Source: Cardiocondyla obscurior
Taxonomy: Eukaryota > Arthropoda > Insecta > Hymenoptera > Formicidae
Assembly (NCBI RefSeq): GCF_019399895.1
Contig: NC_091875.1
Coordinates: 6,467,212-6,531,211, forward strand
Length of the DNA: 64,000 nucleotides
Direction of reading: 5' to 3'
Under the pieces are notes generated by a model, which was not told the DNA's origin, made no database searches, and worked only from the letters and a program-made list of their open reading frames with translations. Of the stretch, positions 26,272-39,318 are shown in pieces (positions within the stretch are counted from its first letter, which is position 1; every line of letters starts with the position of its first letter). The position numbers and the translations under genes are program-made.

Positions 26272-29200
26272 CGTTCCGTATACGTATAGCATTACACAGC
26301 GTTAACTAAAGTTTATTCATCCATTATGATTAAATCTATCTATCATTTTCGGCATCGTCCACTGATCATCTTGGACACCCTGTATAATATAATCAACGAT
26401 GATAACAAAATAAATATTGGTACTAAATTATAAAAAAATTTCTCGTTATGTACAACTATATTTTAATAGCATAATCTAGATAAAATTTTTTATGAATTTA
26501 GGGTAACTGCCGATCACTCGGCGGCAACGACATTGGGCAAAGAAGCACGTCGCTGGTCGACGAAAATAGCCCGTGAGGTAAGCGGCATTCGTGAAAATAA
26601 CCGGAAACTTCAAGTGTTATACCAACTCAAAGAGTCTGGTCAGAAGGTTTGTGTCCCTGGATGTCCTAAATAAATGTATACTAGTAATGTGATAATAATG
26701 TTTAATTCAATTAAATAATATGTGTATAAATTAAAAAAACTTTTGAATTAATTTTTTCAGACTGATCCAAACGATCCTAATGGTCCAGATTTAGATACTA
26801 AGATCGATGAATTAAAGCATGCCATTCGGCGAGCAGAGGTAAGCTTTAGATCTACAAAAAAAAGCAAAATTATATTTATATGTATACATATTCAAACGTT
26901 AAATTAAATAATATATGCATAGGGTCCATATGTGTATAATACAGTAATAATTTATATATTTACCTGCTTTTTTTTTTTTTTTTACAGACTGCGAAACTCA
27001 AAGCGGAAGCGAGGCTAGAATGCCTTCGATACGGTGGAGGTTTGTACATTTATTGTACTGTTTTTATATATGTATACTCTTCACTTTAAATAAGATAAAA
27101 CATTGTTTTCATTGATTTATAAGTTTATCTTTTATTCTGTTTTTACAGTAAATGTAGACGAATTCTTACAAGAGGCTGAAACCCTCAGCGTTCAAGATAT
27201 GCCACGTTCTGCCAGCTCTCTTTCCGTAAGAACAGATGCATCTGGCGCAGCGGTAATTATCAAAAGCGATTCGTCACTTAAATAATTTCCTGATATAATT
27301 ATATTTGACAAAAAATTAGTTGAAGACATATGTATTAAATCATAATATTGTATAAAAAAATATATTTACAAAATAATATTTTTTTAAGGAACATCCATCA
27401 TCGGACTCGTTCTATGACAGCGACGGTGATGGCGGAAGCGACCTAACGACTTTGGAACGGCCCGGAAAGAATATATCTCAAGCGGAAGAGGAAGCCGAAG
27501 AAAGACAGAGGCATGATAGTGCCGAGGTTGATGGTATGCAAATAATTGTCACTAAAAATTAAATTTTATCAACAAGTGTTTATTATTTGCACTAACTTAT
27601 TTAATATAAAAAAAACTAAATATTTTTTTTTTAGCATTGCTGGAGCAGGAGAAGCAACGAATAGAGCAGTTAACGGCAGGCTGGGATGATCCCACGGCTG
27701 TTGATTGGGACAACGAAGAGAAAGATGAACACGAGATATCGCACGAAATACCAGAGATGCCTTCTAGTCAACCCATATACAAGTGCACTGCTCTATACTC
27801 CTACACAGTGAGTGCTATAAAATTGTTTTGTAGAACGAATATCAAGTATTGATTATTAGAAATTAAATGGCACTTTATACATAAGAAATGTCTCTCATTA
27901 AAGTCACATTTTTTATACTCTGTGAAAACAAATAGTTTTGACTTTTTAGGCGCAAAATCCTGATGAACTTTCTATTGTGGAAAGCGAACAGCTGGATGTA
28001 GTGGGCGAAGGCGATGGCGACGGATGGTTAAGAGCAAGAAATTATCGAGGAGAGGAAGGCTTTGTTCCTCAAAACTATCTTGATGTAGAAAGAGAACCCG
28101 AGACTACCACTGGTCTAACTTCGCAAGGTCCAGGTCTAGTCCAGCAGATTTCCTTTTCATCCGTTGACTACACCATTGACGATCATGATGCCGTCGATCC
28201 CGATGCCAATTTACTAACTGCTACGGAAGCCATAATACAAAACCATGTTGGAGGTACATAAAAAATTTCAATTTACAACAAATTTTTTTTTTATTTTGAC
28301 AGGATTTATAATTTTAAACTTACTTAAAATAATAAATAACAATATGTACATCACATTTTAGAAATAGAACAATATTGCATTGCACTTTATGATTACGACG
28401 CAACGTGCGATGAGGAGCTGAGCTTTTTAGAAGGTGATATCCTTAAGGTGCTAAAAAAAGAGCCACACGATGTAGATGATGGCTGGTGGGAAGGTGAGCT
28501 AAGAGGCCAACAAGGTCTTTTCCCTTCTCTCGTTGTGGAACCTTGCGGTCCAGACGGTTGTCCTTTAACCCCACAGGTAAAAAATTAAATATAAATTGAT
28601 TAAAATCATAAATCGAATAATAAATTTATAACGGAAAAATGACAATATATTTTTATTATTTCAGGACGATGTAACACCACCAAGTTCCGCGCCACCAGTC
28701 TTCACTCCACCGCAAGCACCGGAAGAGTTTTTACTAGCCGATGAGCTTGCTCAAATGGAAGGTAATTATAGCTACTTGTATCAATTTAGAATATGTTTGT
28801 GTATACATCCACATATACATTAATTTATTCATTACGTGTATATATTGCAGAAGAAGAGAAGTCAATGGTAAATGGTGATAGTGGGTTTATGATAAATTTG
28901 TCTCAAGACCAAAAGGAGCAATATGGTTCACAATTCTCAGAAGATGGTAAATCAGATGAAACTCCAGATATATTAGGTGAGCTTTCAAATTAAATTGAAT
29001 TTTTTTTATATAAATCATGATAATAGCTGAAATATAGCAGGTATTATTTATTATAATCAATGATACATTATAACTTGCTGCAGTCGTGGAGGTATCAGAT
29101 GAATCAGGTGATAAGGTAAATTAGAAAATAATATAAAAGATTAATTTTTTCTGTTGATAAAAACTATGTAATCATTTTTATCAGTTATTTATATATTAAT

Positions 29201-29937
29201 GCTCTAAATGTTTTATATGATTAGTAAAATCTCCTTAAAATTATTTAAACCAATTTTTTATATCTGTAATAATATAACTGTTTTTTTTTCTCCTGCAATA
29301 TGAAATACGACTTGTATGTAGAATTACAAAAAATTACTTTATACAAACAATAAAACTATTCAATTCACAGGTGGAAAAATCCGGAGATTCCAAATTCGAT
29401 GAAGACCTTAAATCCAGCCAAAAGGATGAATTCGGTCTTGGAGTGGCTCAGATCGTAATCACAGCCGCAACTCCGATGGAAGAAGTTGAGCATCCCTTCC
29501 CCGGGGTAGAGGGAACTCAGACAGATTCAACAAAGTCTGCAGAAGCCTCCGAAGCTAATCCTGAAGCTTTTACTACAGTTTCAGATCTTAATGAGAGTGA
29601 GTGTAAAGAAGAAGAGCCGACCGTCATTTTGGATGAAAAAGAAGTTGAAGAAACTGAAGAAAAGTCTACGATTGATGAACTTCCAACTGACTCGGCACCA
29701 TTTCCAATCAGCAGTAGTTCTGGAAGTGAAGGAGAATCAACTTCCGGTCCCAGCACCAACGAAAATTCTCAGTCGAGAGGAACAGTGGTAGAAGTAACTG
29801 AAGAAGCCACAGAAGATATAGAAGAGGAAGAAATTGTCCCAGGAAAAATGTTGGTTGGAGGAAGAGCCAGCATCCCAGATGAACTGCAGCCAGATCAATT
29901 AGAAAAACTGCAGACGCTCAAGGAATCGAACGCCTAG
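22426..29937 (+). CDS. nwk: Nervous wreck: F-BAR and double SH3 domain protein (FCHSD family)
   Basis: 22 coding exons: 22426..22446, 23502..23599, 23781..23826, 23972..24057, 24414..24558, 24696..24832, 25092..25155, 25305..25433, 25715..25837, 26029..26132, 26502..26646, 26761..26838, 26988..27039, 27149..27252, 27389..27533, 27635..27807, 27950..28253, 28362..28576, 28665..28761, 28851..28976, 29084..29115, 29371..29937; 2991 nt, 996 residues. The tiny first exon encodes MQPPPRK, the same start as fly Nwk. The F-BAR domain spans ~8-285 (NQHECDLLEDIR, WRTVLEENEKLARARLAA), followed by coiled coil to ~410. SH3a is near 541-600 (CTALYSYTAQNPDEL, GDGWLRARNYRGEEG), SH3b near 655-715 (IALYDYDATCDEEL, DDGWWEGEL). 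A Pro-rich patch and acidic tail follow. Nwk bends membranes and activates WASp/Arp2/3 actin assembly at endosomes and synapses. All introns are GT-AG and the frame closes exactly. Confidence 0.97.
24575..24628. repeat. (TA)n microsatellite in nwk intron
   Basis: Perfect TA dinucleotide run of about 54 bp just after the exon ending at 24558. Confidence 0.95.
26216..26269. repeat. (TA)n microsatellite in nwk intron
   Basis: Perfect TA run of about 50 bp preceded by CATA-type repeats. About 100 bases downstream, TTGGACACCCTGTATAAT (26367-26384) looks like one end of an ACAGGGTGTCC-type DNA element; the other end was not found. Confidence 0.9.
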
Positions 29938-31045
29938 GGCTGACTAGGCCCCGGAGCCAACAATGGCAGAATTACTTTGCCTGATGGTCACCTCGATAAT
30001 TTTCGACATCTGCTAAACTTCTGGCGATCACCTGAGGTGTTAAGCAGAAAAGACTAACTGTAATAAACTCACTAAGACTATCTGAAATTCATAAGGTTCT
30101 TACGGTGATCGAGTAGTGATGGGAATAAAGAGTTTGAAATTGTGACTGAATTATCTAGAGACTAATGGATGTTAATAGATCAAGTGATGCTAAAGGCTGT
30201 TAAAATTACAAGTCCATATAAACGTAAAATGTCTAGAGTATAAAGATAATAATTTTTTAAGCAAAATTTAAACTTTAAATTATAATTTCTTTTAAAATAA
30301 TATATAATACCTTTATTAATTGATCAAGAAAATATTTATTTATGAAGCCACTTATTGATTATCATATTGATTTATTAACATCCTCAAATGGAAAGAAGAT
30401 TAATCTAGCAAGTTAACTGAGAAACATCATTAAGTTGAAGAAGGAATAATTTAAAGCATAAGAAATATTTAAATCAGGACAGTCACAAGGAATAGAAAAA
30501 CTAATTAGACAAGATCACCAAGACTTTATATAAAGTCATCGAGATTTCTTTGTGTTGACTGATTAATAAGATTAGAAACATTAATTTGTCCTATCTTAGG
30601 GCAAATTGAGCGCTTCAATAAGTTGATTAAATACTTAAGTTAATACGCTAACAAAAGGAACGAAAGGAGAGATTTTTTTTTTTTCGTAGAAAACGATGTA
30701 CAGTGAACGGGATAATAGAAAGAATTGTCGATACCTGTGTACTATAAGGGCGTACATTTCAAAGGAATACACTGGTGTTGCATGTAAAAGACTTTTATTC
30801 AATACTCCTTATCTTTTATTTTCATTTTCTTTGTCTATTATACTGAAAAATAATTAAATCTATATACGTGGAAAATAAAATAAAAAGTTAAGGATTCCAA
30901 GAATAGTAACAAAGTTTGTATAAAAGTTTAAATTTATTTTTTGTGTATTTGTCTTTATATATATATATATATATACACACGTAACAAGTTGCATAAAAAA
31001 ATATTTGATGCTGAAATTCTTACAGTATACAAAACTGAGAATTTT
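29938..31045. other. Convergent 3' flanks of nwk and HSD17B10
   Basis: The two genes end tail to tail 1.1 kb apart. The nwk side has several AATAAA hexamers (the first at 30124). The rest is AT-rich with a short TA run near 30957-30976; no further gene is seen. Confidence 0.6.
30933..30938 (-). terminator. Candidate polyadenylation signal of HSD17B10
   Basis: TTTATT on the plus strand reads AATAAA on the minus strand, about 108 nt past the HSD17B10 stop codon; it is the nearest canonical hexamer I located. Confidence 0.4.
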
Positions 31046-32175
31046 TTAAGCTTGCATTCGCAAAGCACCATCCAACCTAATTGTCTCTCCATTTAACAAT
31101 GGATTCTCAACGATCTGCTGTACTAACATTGCATACTCATCGGGATTCCCTAATCTTTGAGGAAATGGTATGCTCTTTGCCAAAAAGACGCGCACTTTTT
31201 CTGGCAATGCCATTAATAATGGAGTGTTGAAAAGCCCTGGAGCAATTGTTACAACACGAATTCCATCCTTGGAAAGATCGCGAGCGATGGGTAAAGTCAT
31301 TCCTATATAAAACGTTAATTATATAAAATGAAAAATTAAGTATCTAAATAATAAAGAGTAAGAAAATAAAATAAGACACAGTACCTACGACCGCTCCTTT
31401 TGAAGCAGAATAAGCAGCCTGACCCATTTGACCATCAAAAGCTGCGACACTTGCAGTATTGACAATAACACCTCTTTGACCATCTTGATTAGGTGTGTTT
31501 TCAACCATCAAGCCGGCAGAAAGGCGTATAGCGTTAAACGTACCGATGGTATTGACTTGAATAATTTTTGCAAAGTCCTCCAGTTTGTGAGCAACTTTTT
31601 TATTACTATTGTATGTTTTAAAAGCTATAGCAATACCAGCAGCATTGACGAGAACATCAAGCTTACCAAACTTTTGTTTTGTAAGGTCAAGGGCAGCTTG
31701 TACATCAGATTCTGAAGTTACCTTAAAGAAAAAAAAAAAAAAGTTTAAACTTAAGTAACATTTAACATGGAGATTAATAATAGAAAATAAAAAAATTTAA
31801 TTTTTTAAATGGTAATTATTATATTGTCAAAGATAAAGAGATTTCTGTCTGATAAACGGTTTTATAAAAAGCATATTTGAAAATTGCTTAATATATTTTC
31901 TACTTATTCGTAAAAGTAAATTTGAACTTAAAGGTACATAACCATATAGTAATTATATTAAATGTTTTACATACATCCACAGGTGAAAATATTGCATTAG
32001 CTTCCCCTAACTCGTCGGCCACAGTTTTACCTTTTGAAACAGGCAAATCGGCAATAACTACTTTTGCACCCTGCTTGACAAATCTTTCTACAGTGCCACG
32101 GCCCAATCCAGAAGCCCCGCCAGTCACCAGAGCTACAGTACCCTACAATAACAAAAGAAAAAAGAAAAAAAAAAA

Positions 32176-32210
<35 letters not shown>

Positions 32211-32718
32211 TTCAACGTTTATTACTAATAAATTTAACTTATTAAATAACTGTAATACAAAATGTAATCAAAATGTGTTTAAATTTTTACAGGCTATTAT
32301 CTCCAAAGCTGATACTTTATATAAAAAATATACCAAATAAGAATAATTTTTTTTTTAAAGAAAGTATTATAATCACCATAACTTTATTGTAAATGTTTGC
32401 ATGTTGTTTAACAAAATTAATTTTTAAAGCTGTGTTCTGATACTTATTGTTAATGCTGAGAATCTAAAGTGCAAATATCCGGATGCAATTTAAATAAGGT
32501 TATATGTTCTTTTCAAAATAAAATAATAAAATTAATGAATAAGATAATTCTAAATCAAGTCTAATCTTGTGATTCTTTGGTATAAGAGACACGTAAGGTG
32601 AGAAGGATTATCATTGTTTAAAAAAAGCGTACATTTTTTAAATACATGTAACACCCCACTGTAATAAAAAAATATTAATATGTTTAAATAATGTGTTTAA
32701 ACAACATACCCTCAACAT
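31046..32718 (-). CDS. HSD17B10: 3-hydroxyacyl-CoA dehydrogenase type 2 (17-beta-HSD10, scully)
   Basis: Exons on the minus strand: 32718..32710, 32142..31975, 31721..31385, 31302..31046; 771 nt, 256 residues (human protein 261). The first coding exon is only nine bases (Met-Leu-Arg). Short-chain dehydrogenase hallmarks are complete: cofactor motif TGGASGLG (residues 10-17), NAAG (85-88), catalytic Ser ~150 in NTASVAAF, and the Tyr-x-x-x-Lys pair Y163/K167 in YSASK, each five residues before its human counterpart. APGLFNTPLL and the C-terminal GETIRLDGALRM are typical of the family. The enzyme is mitochondrial, oxidises 3-hydroxyacyl-CoAs in isoleucine and branched-chain fatty acid breakdown, uses NAD, and in animals is also a subunit of mitochondrial RNase P with the TRMT10C and PRORP proteins. 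It lies head to head with VPS16. Confidence 0.96.
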
Positions 32719-33307
32719 TTTCGAGCTTCAATTTTTCTCTTAAATCAACACCGATAAGATACGCGACTTTCACTAGTTAGAAAGTTATCCAACTTATCCG
32801 ACTTGTTTTGAAGCTCTTCCAAGCACGTATGATGCACTTTACACTTGACTGTCTCATATAAATTTCAATGATGAGTTGCACAAAATTATCGTGGACTTTA
32901 GATTCTAAGATAATAAGATATGTAATAGGTTTATCTAACTATTTGTCTTGTAGAAGTAAACAACATTAAAAAAAAGATACTGAAGAATCTGTTTAATATA
33001 CAGAACAAGTTTACAAAATTATATATATAATATATTTAAATTTCTAATAAAATCTCTTTTTATTAAATAATATAATACACCAGAGTGCGCAGCCTAACCC
33101 AACTCTGACTCGACTCTCGACTCTCGACTCTGACCCGGACACCATTACTAGAAAGCGCAAGTTGCTATTGGATACCGGCACACATATAGGCTATAGGCTT
33201 CTCCAAATGTGTGGGGTGGTCATACGTGGAAAAACTGACGGGAAACATCAGGCCCGTCAGCATCTTTCATTTTAATTGTCTGACATTAATCAGCATAGCG
33301 TAGAAAG
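32719..33307. promoter_or_regulatory. Divergent promoter region of HSD17B10 and VPS16
   Basis: Only 589 bp separate the two start codons, so both promoters must lie here unless 5' UTRs are spliced from further away. The half nearest VPS16 (33080-33250) is less AT-rich and carries short repeated CGACTCTCGACTCT motifs (33111-33132), a candidate for initiator or factor binding. No TATA box was assigned. Confidence 0.5.
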
Positions 33308-36300
33308 ATGTCAGCGATGTTGACTGCTGATTGGTTTCCTTTGGGAAGAGATACTTACTTTCGGTAATGTGCTCTGAGATTTACATATTTCTCGAGTACA
33401 ACATTTGTACACGGTTATATTTATGTCAAATTGACAGTGTCACGTTATTGTTAATTGCACGTTGTGGACTTTTATTACAGGAAATTTGAGCTGTATCCGA
33501 TATCTTTCCAGCATGAGATTTCTAGCAACAATTTATTAGTGGCAGCCCCATACGGGGGCTCAATTGCTGTAACAAGAAATTCTAAAAAACTTGTCAAAGT
33601 ACAAGGAGCAACTAAACCTTTAATATTGTTGTATTCGTCATCAGGAAAACTGACAGCCAAGTTACAAGTAAAATATTTTTAGTTTCTAAACTTTATTATG
33701 TTTGCTATTTTTATATTTGTTTCTTTACTCAACATCTCATTCTCATAGTGGAGCAGTGGACAACTGGTATCATTTGGTTGGTCCCAGCAAGAAGAATTGC
33801 TCTGCGTTCAAGACGACGGCATGGTTCTCATATATGACATGTTTGGCACTTACCAGCATACCTTTAGCATGGGAAATGTAGGTGCAGAGATATAATAAAT
33901 ATAATAAATCTTTAATAGTATAATAAAACTTTTAATTACATTTTTTTTTTTCTCTTTTAAGGCAGCCAAGGATACCAAAGTTGTTGACGCAAGATTCTTT
34001 ACAACGTCCAATAGCACTGGGATAGCCGTTTTAACATCCACCAATCGTATATTTCTAGTAAATAATGTATGTGAACCTAAAGTCCGGCCAATTCCTGATG
34101 TGCCAAGTAAGTATAATAATATGTTTGCATGCTTTTTGCTTGTTCATAGTTTTTATATAATTTTTACTTTTAGGGTATGGTCCAATTGATTGCTGGTATA
34201 TGGTACACTATGACAGAGAAACACAAGTAATTTTATCGAATAAAGAAGGAATTTTTGTAATTCATCAATCCCATCAAAACACATATTCATTTGTAAGCAT
34301 GTCATTATACTATAATTCATATTGGTAAAATTTGACGTGGTATAAACTTTTATATATTTGAAAATCAATATTTTATTTTATTTTCAGAACACGCTCTTCA
34401 GCAATAAGATCAATAATATTATAGCTATAGCTGTATCGAGTAATAATCGGCATATTGCACTTTATTCAGATACTGGACATTTGTATATTGGTTCAATAGA
34501 CTTCAGAGAAAAGTATTGCGAGTGTTACACAAATATGAAGGAGCCTCTTGCAAATGTAGCTTGGTTAGTAACGATTACTCAAACGGTGTGAGATATAAAT
34601 TTTTTAATATAATAATAGAATTTGATAAACACTTGTAGGTGTGGCACGGAAGCTGTAGTATGTAGCTGGAATAGTACGATAATGGTAGTGGGACGTACGG
34701 CTGATACTATAATATACAATTACGATGGTCCATTACATTTGATCCCAGAGATCGATGGAGTACGTGTATTATCAAGCAGTTCTCACGAAATGATACAGAA
34801 AGTACCAAACGTCGTGCAAAGAATATTTAGAATCAATTCAACGGATCCTGCTTCCTATCTTTTAGAAGCTTCTAAGCAATTTCAGAAAAAGAGTCACAAG
34901 GCCGACAGCTATATAGATTTAGTGAAGGATAAATTAGATACAGCAATAAGAGCGTGTATCGATGGTGCTAGTCATGAATTTGATTTCGAAACGCAAAAAA
35001 TTCTAATGCGAGTAAGTTGAATAAACATACGTGTTGATACATTAACAATATTTAACATTGTGAATTTTTCGTCAGGCTGCCAAGTTTGGAAAAGGATTCA
35101 GTAAAACAATAGATTCGGAATATTACGTTCAAATGTGTAGAATTTTGAGAGTTTTGAATGCAGTGAGACATCCTGCTGTGGGAATTCCATTAACATATAC
35201 GCAGTATCTTTTTGTATGCAGTCGATATATGTTGTGCAAGAATTCTTTATGTATACATTATTATTATTATTATTATTATTATTTTTTTTTTTTTTTTTTT
35301 TTTTTTTAATACTTATTACAACCAATGACAATCCTTAATGATATTAGATTTAACATTCTTACGAATCAAGTGCTATTAGATCGGCTGGTAGCACGAAGAC
35401 ATTATTATTTAAGCATACAAATAGCGCGGCATTTACAATTACCTGAGATCGATGGAGAAAGCAGAATATTGGCACATTGGGCTTGCTACAAAGTAATATA
35501 AATAACGAGCAAAATTTTACAAATAATTAAAAAAATATATATTTCTTTATTAATTGATATTAATTGATTTTATAGGTGAAACAAACACAATTAGATAAGG
35601 AACAAATAGCAGAAGAAATCGCTGATAAATTGGGATATGCTCCTGGTGTTTCATATAGCGAAATTGCAAAAAGAGCAGCGGATTGTGGACGAAAACAATT
35701 GGCTATTAAAGTATATATATAAATAATGTATTAAATATTATACACTTTACTGCGAGAAATTATTTATATACAATCATCTTTTCAGTTAATCGATTACGAA
35801 CCACGTGCGCATCAACAAGTACCTTTGCTCTTGACACTTGGCGAAGAACGTGCTGCGCTGCATAAAGCAGTGGAAAGTGGTAATACAGATTTAGTTTACA
35901 CTGTTATTCTTCATCTCAGAGAAAACATGACTCTTGGAGATTTTCAAGTAAGTAAATAATACTTTATTTCAAGCGTAAATAATTACGTGTTCTTTTATAA
36001 CTAACTTTTAATTTAGATGTCTATAATGCATTGTCCTCTAGCAATGGCATTGTATATTAAATATTGCCAGAGCCATAATAGAGAGACATTGCGTGATATC
36101 TACAATCAATACGACGATTTCCATTCACAAGCAGTGTGGTTTATAACTGAAAGTTATCAACGAAAAGTTAGTACAATTTTTTTTTAATTATTGGTAATAA
36201 TAAAAACCATATTAACTGTAAAAAAATGTTATGACAGATAACAGATAAATGTATATTATATATTTTTAGAATATAATGTCGAGAGATGCATTACTGCAAT

Positions 36301-37109
36301 CTGCTCAGGAAAATTTCAGATTAGCTCGTAATGATACTAACGCATCGTTGACAGAAGAACAGATAAAACTGTTGAAGTATCAAAGATCGTTAGAGGACAC
36401 GTTACGTGAATCAGTTATAGGGAAGCCTCTACATGACACTGTGAAAGTATTATTATTGCGCAACGAGTTGAAATTAGCAGATAAGTTGCGATCCGAATAT
36501 AAAATACCAGATCGAAGGTACACAAAAATCTTTATAACTTTAAACAAATTATTATATTTTTTCATATTATACAATGTGAATATTTTAGATATTGGTGGTT
36601 AAGAATACAATGCCTAGCAGAAAAAGGATTATGGAACGATTTAGAAAAGTTTTCCAAAAGTAAAAAGTCTCCCATTGGTTATGAGGTAATAATAAATAAT
36701 AAAATTGCTTTGTTTTTATGTAGTTATGTACAATTTATCGATGTGACAAATAACTTTTCAATAATTTCCATGTTAAAGCCGTTTATAGATGAATGTCTCA
36801 AGTATAATGAAAAATTAGAAGCAAGAAAATATTTAACCAAAGTTAAAGAAGATCTCAAAGTAAAATATCTAGTAAAATTAAAGTAAGTAGCTACCACATT
36901 TATTATTTGAAATGCAAATAAAATGTGTAAAACATATTAATATGTAATTATTATTATTGTAATTCTGCAGTTTACTTAGCGAAGCAGCGCAAACAGCGTA
37001 CGAACAGAAGGATACTGCGGCTCTCACATTTGTGCTAGCACAATGCAGCTCATCCGATAGACAATTCATTGATAAGATTAACATGTTATTATCTAGTCTT
37101 AAAAGTTAA
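33308..37109 (+). CDS. VPS16: Vacuolar protein sorting-associated protein 16
   Basis: 16 exons: 33308..33363, 33481..33667, 33749..33877, 33962..34106, 34174..34292, 34388..34563, 34639..35011, 35076..35203, 35348..35492, 35576..35710, 35786..35947, 36017..36166, 36270..36517, 36589..36685, 36779..36882, 36971..37109; 2493 nt, 830 residues (human 839). The N-terminal half is the VPS16 beta-propeller (VAAPYGGSIAVTRN, SFGWSQQEELLCVQDDG, DGVRVLSSSSHEMI); the C-terminal half is the alpha-solenoid (AAKFGKGF, QVLLDRLVARR, ESRILAHWACYKV, SGNTDLVYTVILHL, WNDLEKFSKSKKSPIGYEPF). VPS16 is a core subunit of the HOPS and CORVET tethering complexes, binding VPS33 for endosome-lysosome and autophagosome fusion. 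The first exon (MSAMLTADWFPLGRDTYFR) matches the family start. The donor at 35204 (GTATCT) was chosen because it alone restores frame and the YTQ-x-x-x-LTNQVLL alignment. Confidence 0.97.
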
Positions 37110-37579
37110 ACCTTTTTTCTTTATTGTATAAGATGTATTTATATACAAATTTGATAACGTAACATTTAACAACAACAATAATAATAATAATAATAATAAT
37201 AAGAAACATTCGAATATTTTATGAATATGCAATACATAATTTACATAAATAAATTAATAAGGTTACAGTAAATTATTTTTATAATATATTTAGGTATTTC
37301 ATCTATTTTAATTTGTATAAAAATTTAATTACATATTTGTTGTGTAAAATAGCGATATGTAACTTAATTCTTATATATTTATATATTGCTTTATAACGTT
37401 GATATGTATATACAATATCATAGTATAGTATATTAAACCCGAGTATCCCATTGCCATTAAAATTGTAACAACGTACAATTTCGTTAATAAATTAAAAGTA
37501 GAAAGAAATTAATTGTTAATAAAATTTTTTTCAGAAAAGTAATTAACTAGATGTAAAACATGTTACAGCTTGGAGCTGA
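37110..37579. other. Convergent 3' flanks of VPS16 and PPCS
   Basis: 470 bp between the two stop codons, very AT-rich, with an (AAT)n patch at about 37170-37200 and an AATAAA near 37245 suited to VPS16. The 3' UTRs may overlap in antisense. Confidence 0.6.
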
Positions 37580-38938
37580 TTAACTAGTTGGTTTAGAACG
37601 TATAAATTTTATATGTTTTTCAATGAGATCTTTCACGATTAATTGTTCAATTTCGTCTCCATTGTCTAATTGTTCATTTGTAAGAGACAAGACGTAATTA
37701 GTTTCTTTGCTTACAATTATCACTTGTTGCTTTCTAGTTTGTAACATGTTGGCTATTACAAGCTGGAAGACAAAATTCAAAATTTAAATATATTTGAGGG
37801 AAAAAAAGACTTTATATATATTAAAATAATTACTTACATTATGATTATATTTATTGAGAGCAGTTCTTGCTTTAGGAATCAGCAAGCTTTCGTCAGTTTC
37901 TAACTTAAACGAAACTACAAATGCTTTTGGTACCCACAAATTTACTAATGGGGCTAAAATTTTTGGTACTAATTGAAGTGATATAGTTGGTGGTCCGCTA
38001 GATGAAATTTTATGGACTGACTAAAAGAAAAATTTATATAACATTAAAATTGAATATGTTATATTTGACAAATAAGACTGATTTGAATAATATATTTACC
38101 ATTTCATTGGAAGGAATGTAAAAATCAGAGACTGCAGCTGCTAAATATAATATAGCTTTGTCTTCTAGAGGTGCTAATGCTTGGCAAGCAGATCGAAGAA
38201 GCCAGAGATATTCGGAGAGAGTTGTAAAAGTAAGTTGGAGCAATTTTTTTTTATCAAATGCCTCTCTATACTTTCGTAGTACTGTAGCTACCTTTTCTGT
38301 ATATTCTGGCAATACTGTAAAAATAAATACCGTATATAATAATGACATTTAATCTATCTGGATCAATTGTGTAAAATTATATATGATTAATTATTTTCTA
38401 TAACTCACCTGTGATAACAGAATTTTCATTATTACCAGATATTTTAAGCAAGTCTAAAAACTTTTGACCTATAAAGTGTCTCGAAAATGGTTCCAAAGAT
38501 TTGATTCTAAAAATACAAAAGATAATATTAATTATGTTGTATGTAAAATATATATAAAATGTATATAAAATATATATTTAAATATATGTAAAATATATAT
38601 AAAATATAATTACCTATACATGAAAATAACTGAATAGCCTTGCTCCAAGAAGTATTCCGCTGAAACCGAGCCTCTTGTGCCTGCACTGAAATTATCTACA
38701 AATCTTACTGTATTATGTTCCAAGGGTACTGTCGTACCTCCACTCTACAATGTTAAATATTAGAATATCATAAAAAATCACACTTTATAAGGTTAAATCA
38801 TGAACTCACAGTTACCAGTACCACTTTGTTCTCTGTCTCAAGATGCTTTCTAGTAAATTCTTTCAATGCCTGTTCATTCTGTGTCAAGTCCTGAGGAGGT
38901 GGATGCTTTGCATAAAAATCTTCCCATGTAGAAACCAT
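37580..38938 (-). CDS. PPCS: Phosphopantothenate--cysteine ligase
   Basis: Exons on the minus strand: 38938..38810, 38744..38614, 38506..38409, 38314..38100, 38020..37838, 37762..37580; 939 nt, 312 residues (human 311). It joins 4'-phosphopantothenate to cysteine using ATP, the second step of coenzyme A synthesis from pantothenate. Seen in the sequence: the nucleotide-binding start LVTSGGTTVPLE (~41-52), the conserved RFVDNFSAGTRG (~56-67), FTTLSEYLWLL, the AAAVSDFYIP motif (~178-187), HKISSSGPPTISL, and SFKLETDESLLI. All five introns are GT-AG and the frame closes. It is the last conventional gene before the satellites, pointing away from the telomere, with its 5' end facing the repeats. A good splice acceptor lies 13 bases before the ATG, so a non-coding upstream exon is likely. 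Confidence 0.96.
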
Positions 38939-38950
38939 TGCAAATGATTG

Positions 38951-38980
38951 CTACACAATAAAAATCATGTATAAAGATGG
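38951..38980 (-). other. Putative 5' UTR splice acceptor of PPCS
   Basis: On the minus strand ATTTTATTGTGTAG ends at 38951, after a pyrimidine-rich stretch, leaving a 12-base 5' UTR tail (38950-38939) before the ATG. This is as good as the internal PPCS acceptors. The upstream exon is not identified; the nearest minus-strand donor of good quality is at 39319/39318 in the first A repeat (CAG|GTATGA). Confidence 0.5.
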
Positions 38981-39100
38981 AGAAATAATAAAAAAAACTT
39001 GTAAAAATAATCAATATATACATACAATACATACAATAAGCATACATATATTACATAATAAAACTCTTAACCTAAAATCAAACGTATAATTTATTCAAAG

Positions 39101-39318
39101 TCCAAACACAGCATTAGTACTGACATTCATGAAACGACTCGATTGATAAAATATTGTAAAAATACTTAATAAATAGCATTAAATTATTGTAAATTAACGT
39201 GCAAAATACGATTGAGTATAACAACATATAAATAACTCGAAAAACAAGCGTAAAATATTACTCGATTTTTTCAACCAATAGGAACACAGCATTAATACTG
39301 CCATTCATACATTCATAC
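39101..39318. repeat. Family B satellite, innermost copy (~1.2 units)
   Basis: Begins at AAACACAGCATTAGTACTG and carries the full B unit (TTCATGAAACGACTCGATT, TAAATAGCATTAAAT, CAACCAATAGGAACACAG), then restarts at ~39276 and fuses into family A at CATTCATACCTG. It lies between PPCS and the first A exon-like unit, i.e. inside the putative PPCS 5' intron. About 150 bp of unremarkable AT-rich DNA separates it from the PPCS acceptor. Confidence 0.85.
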
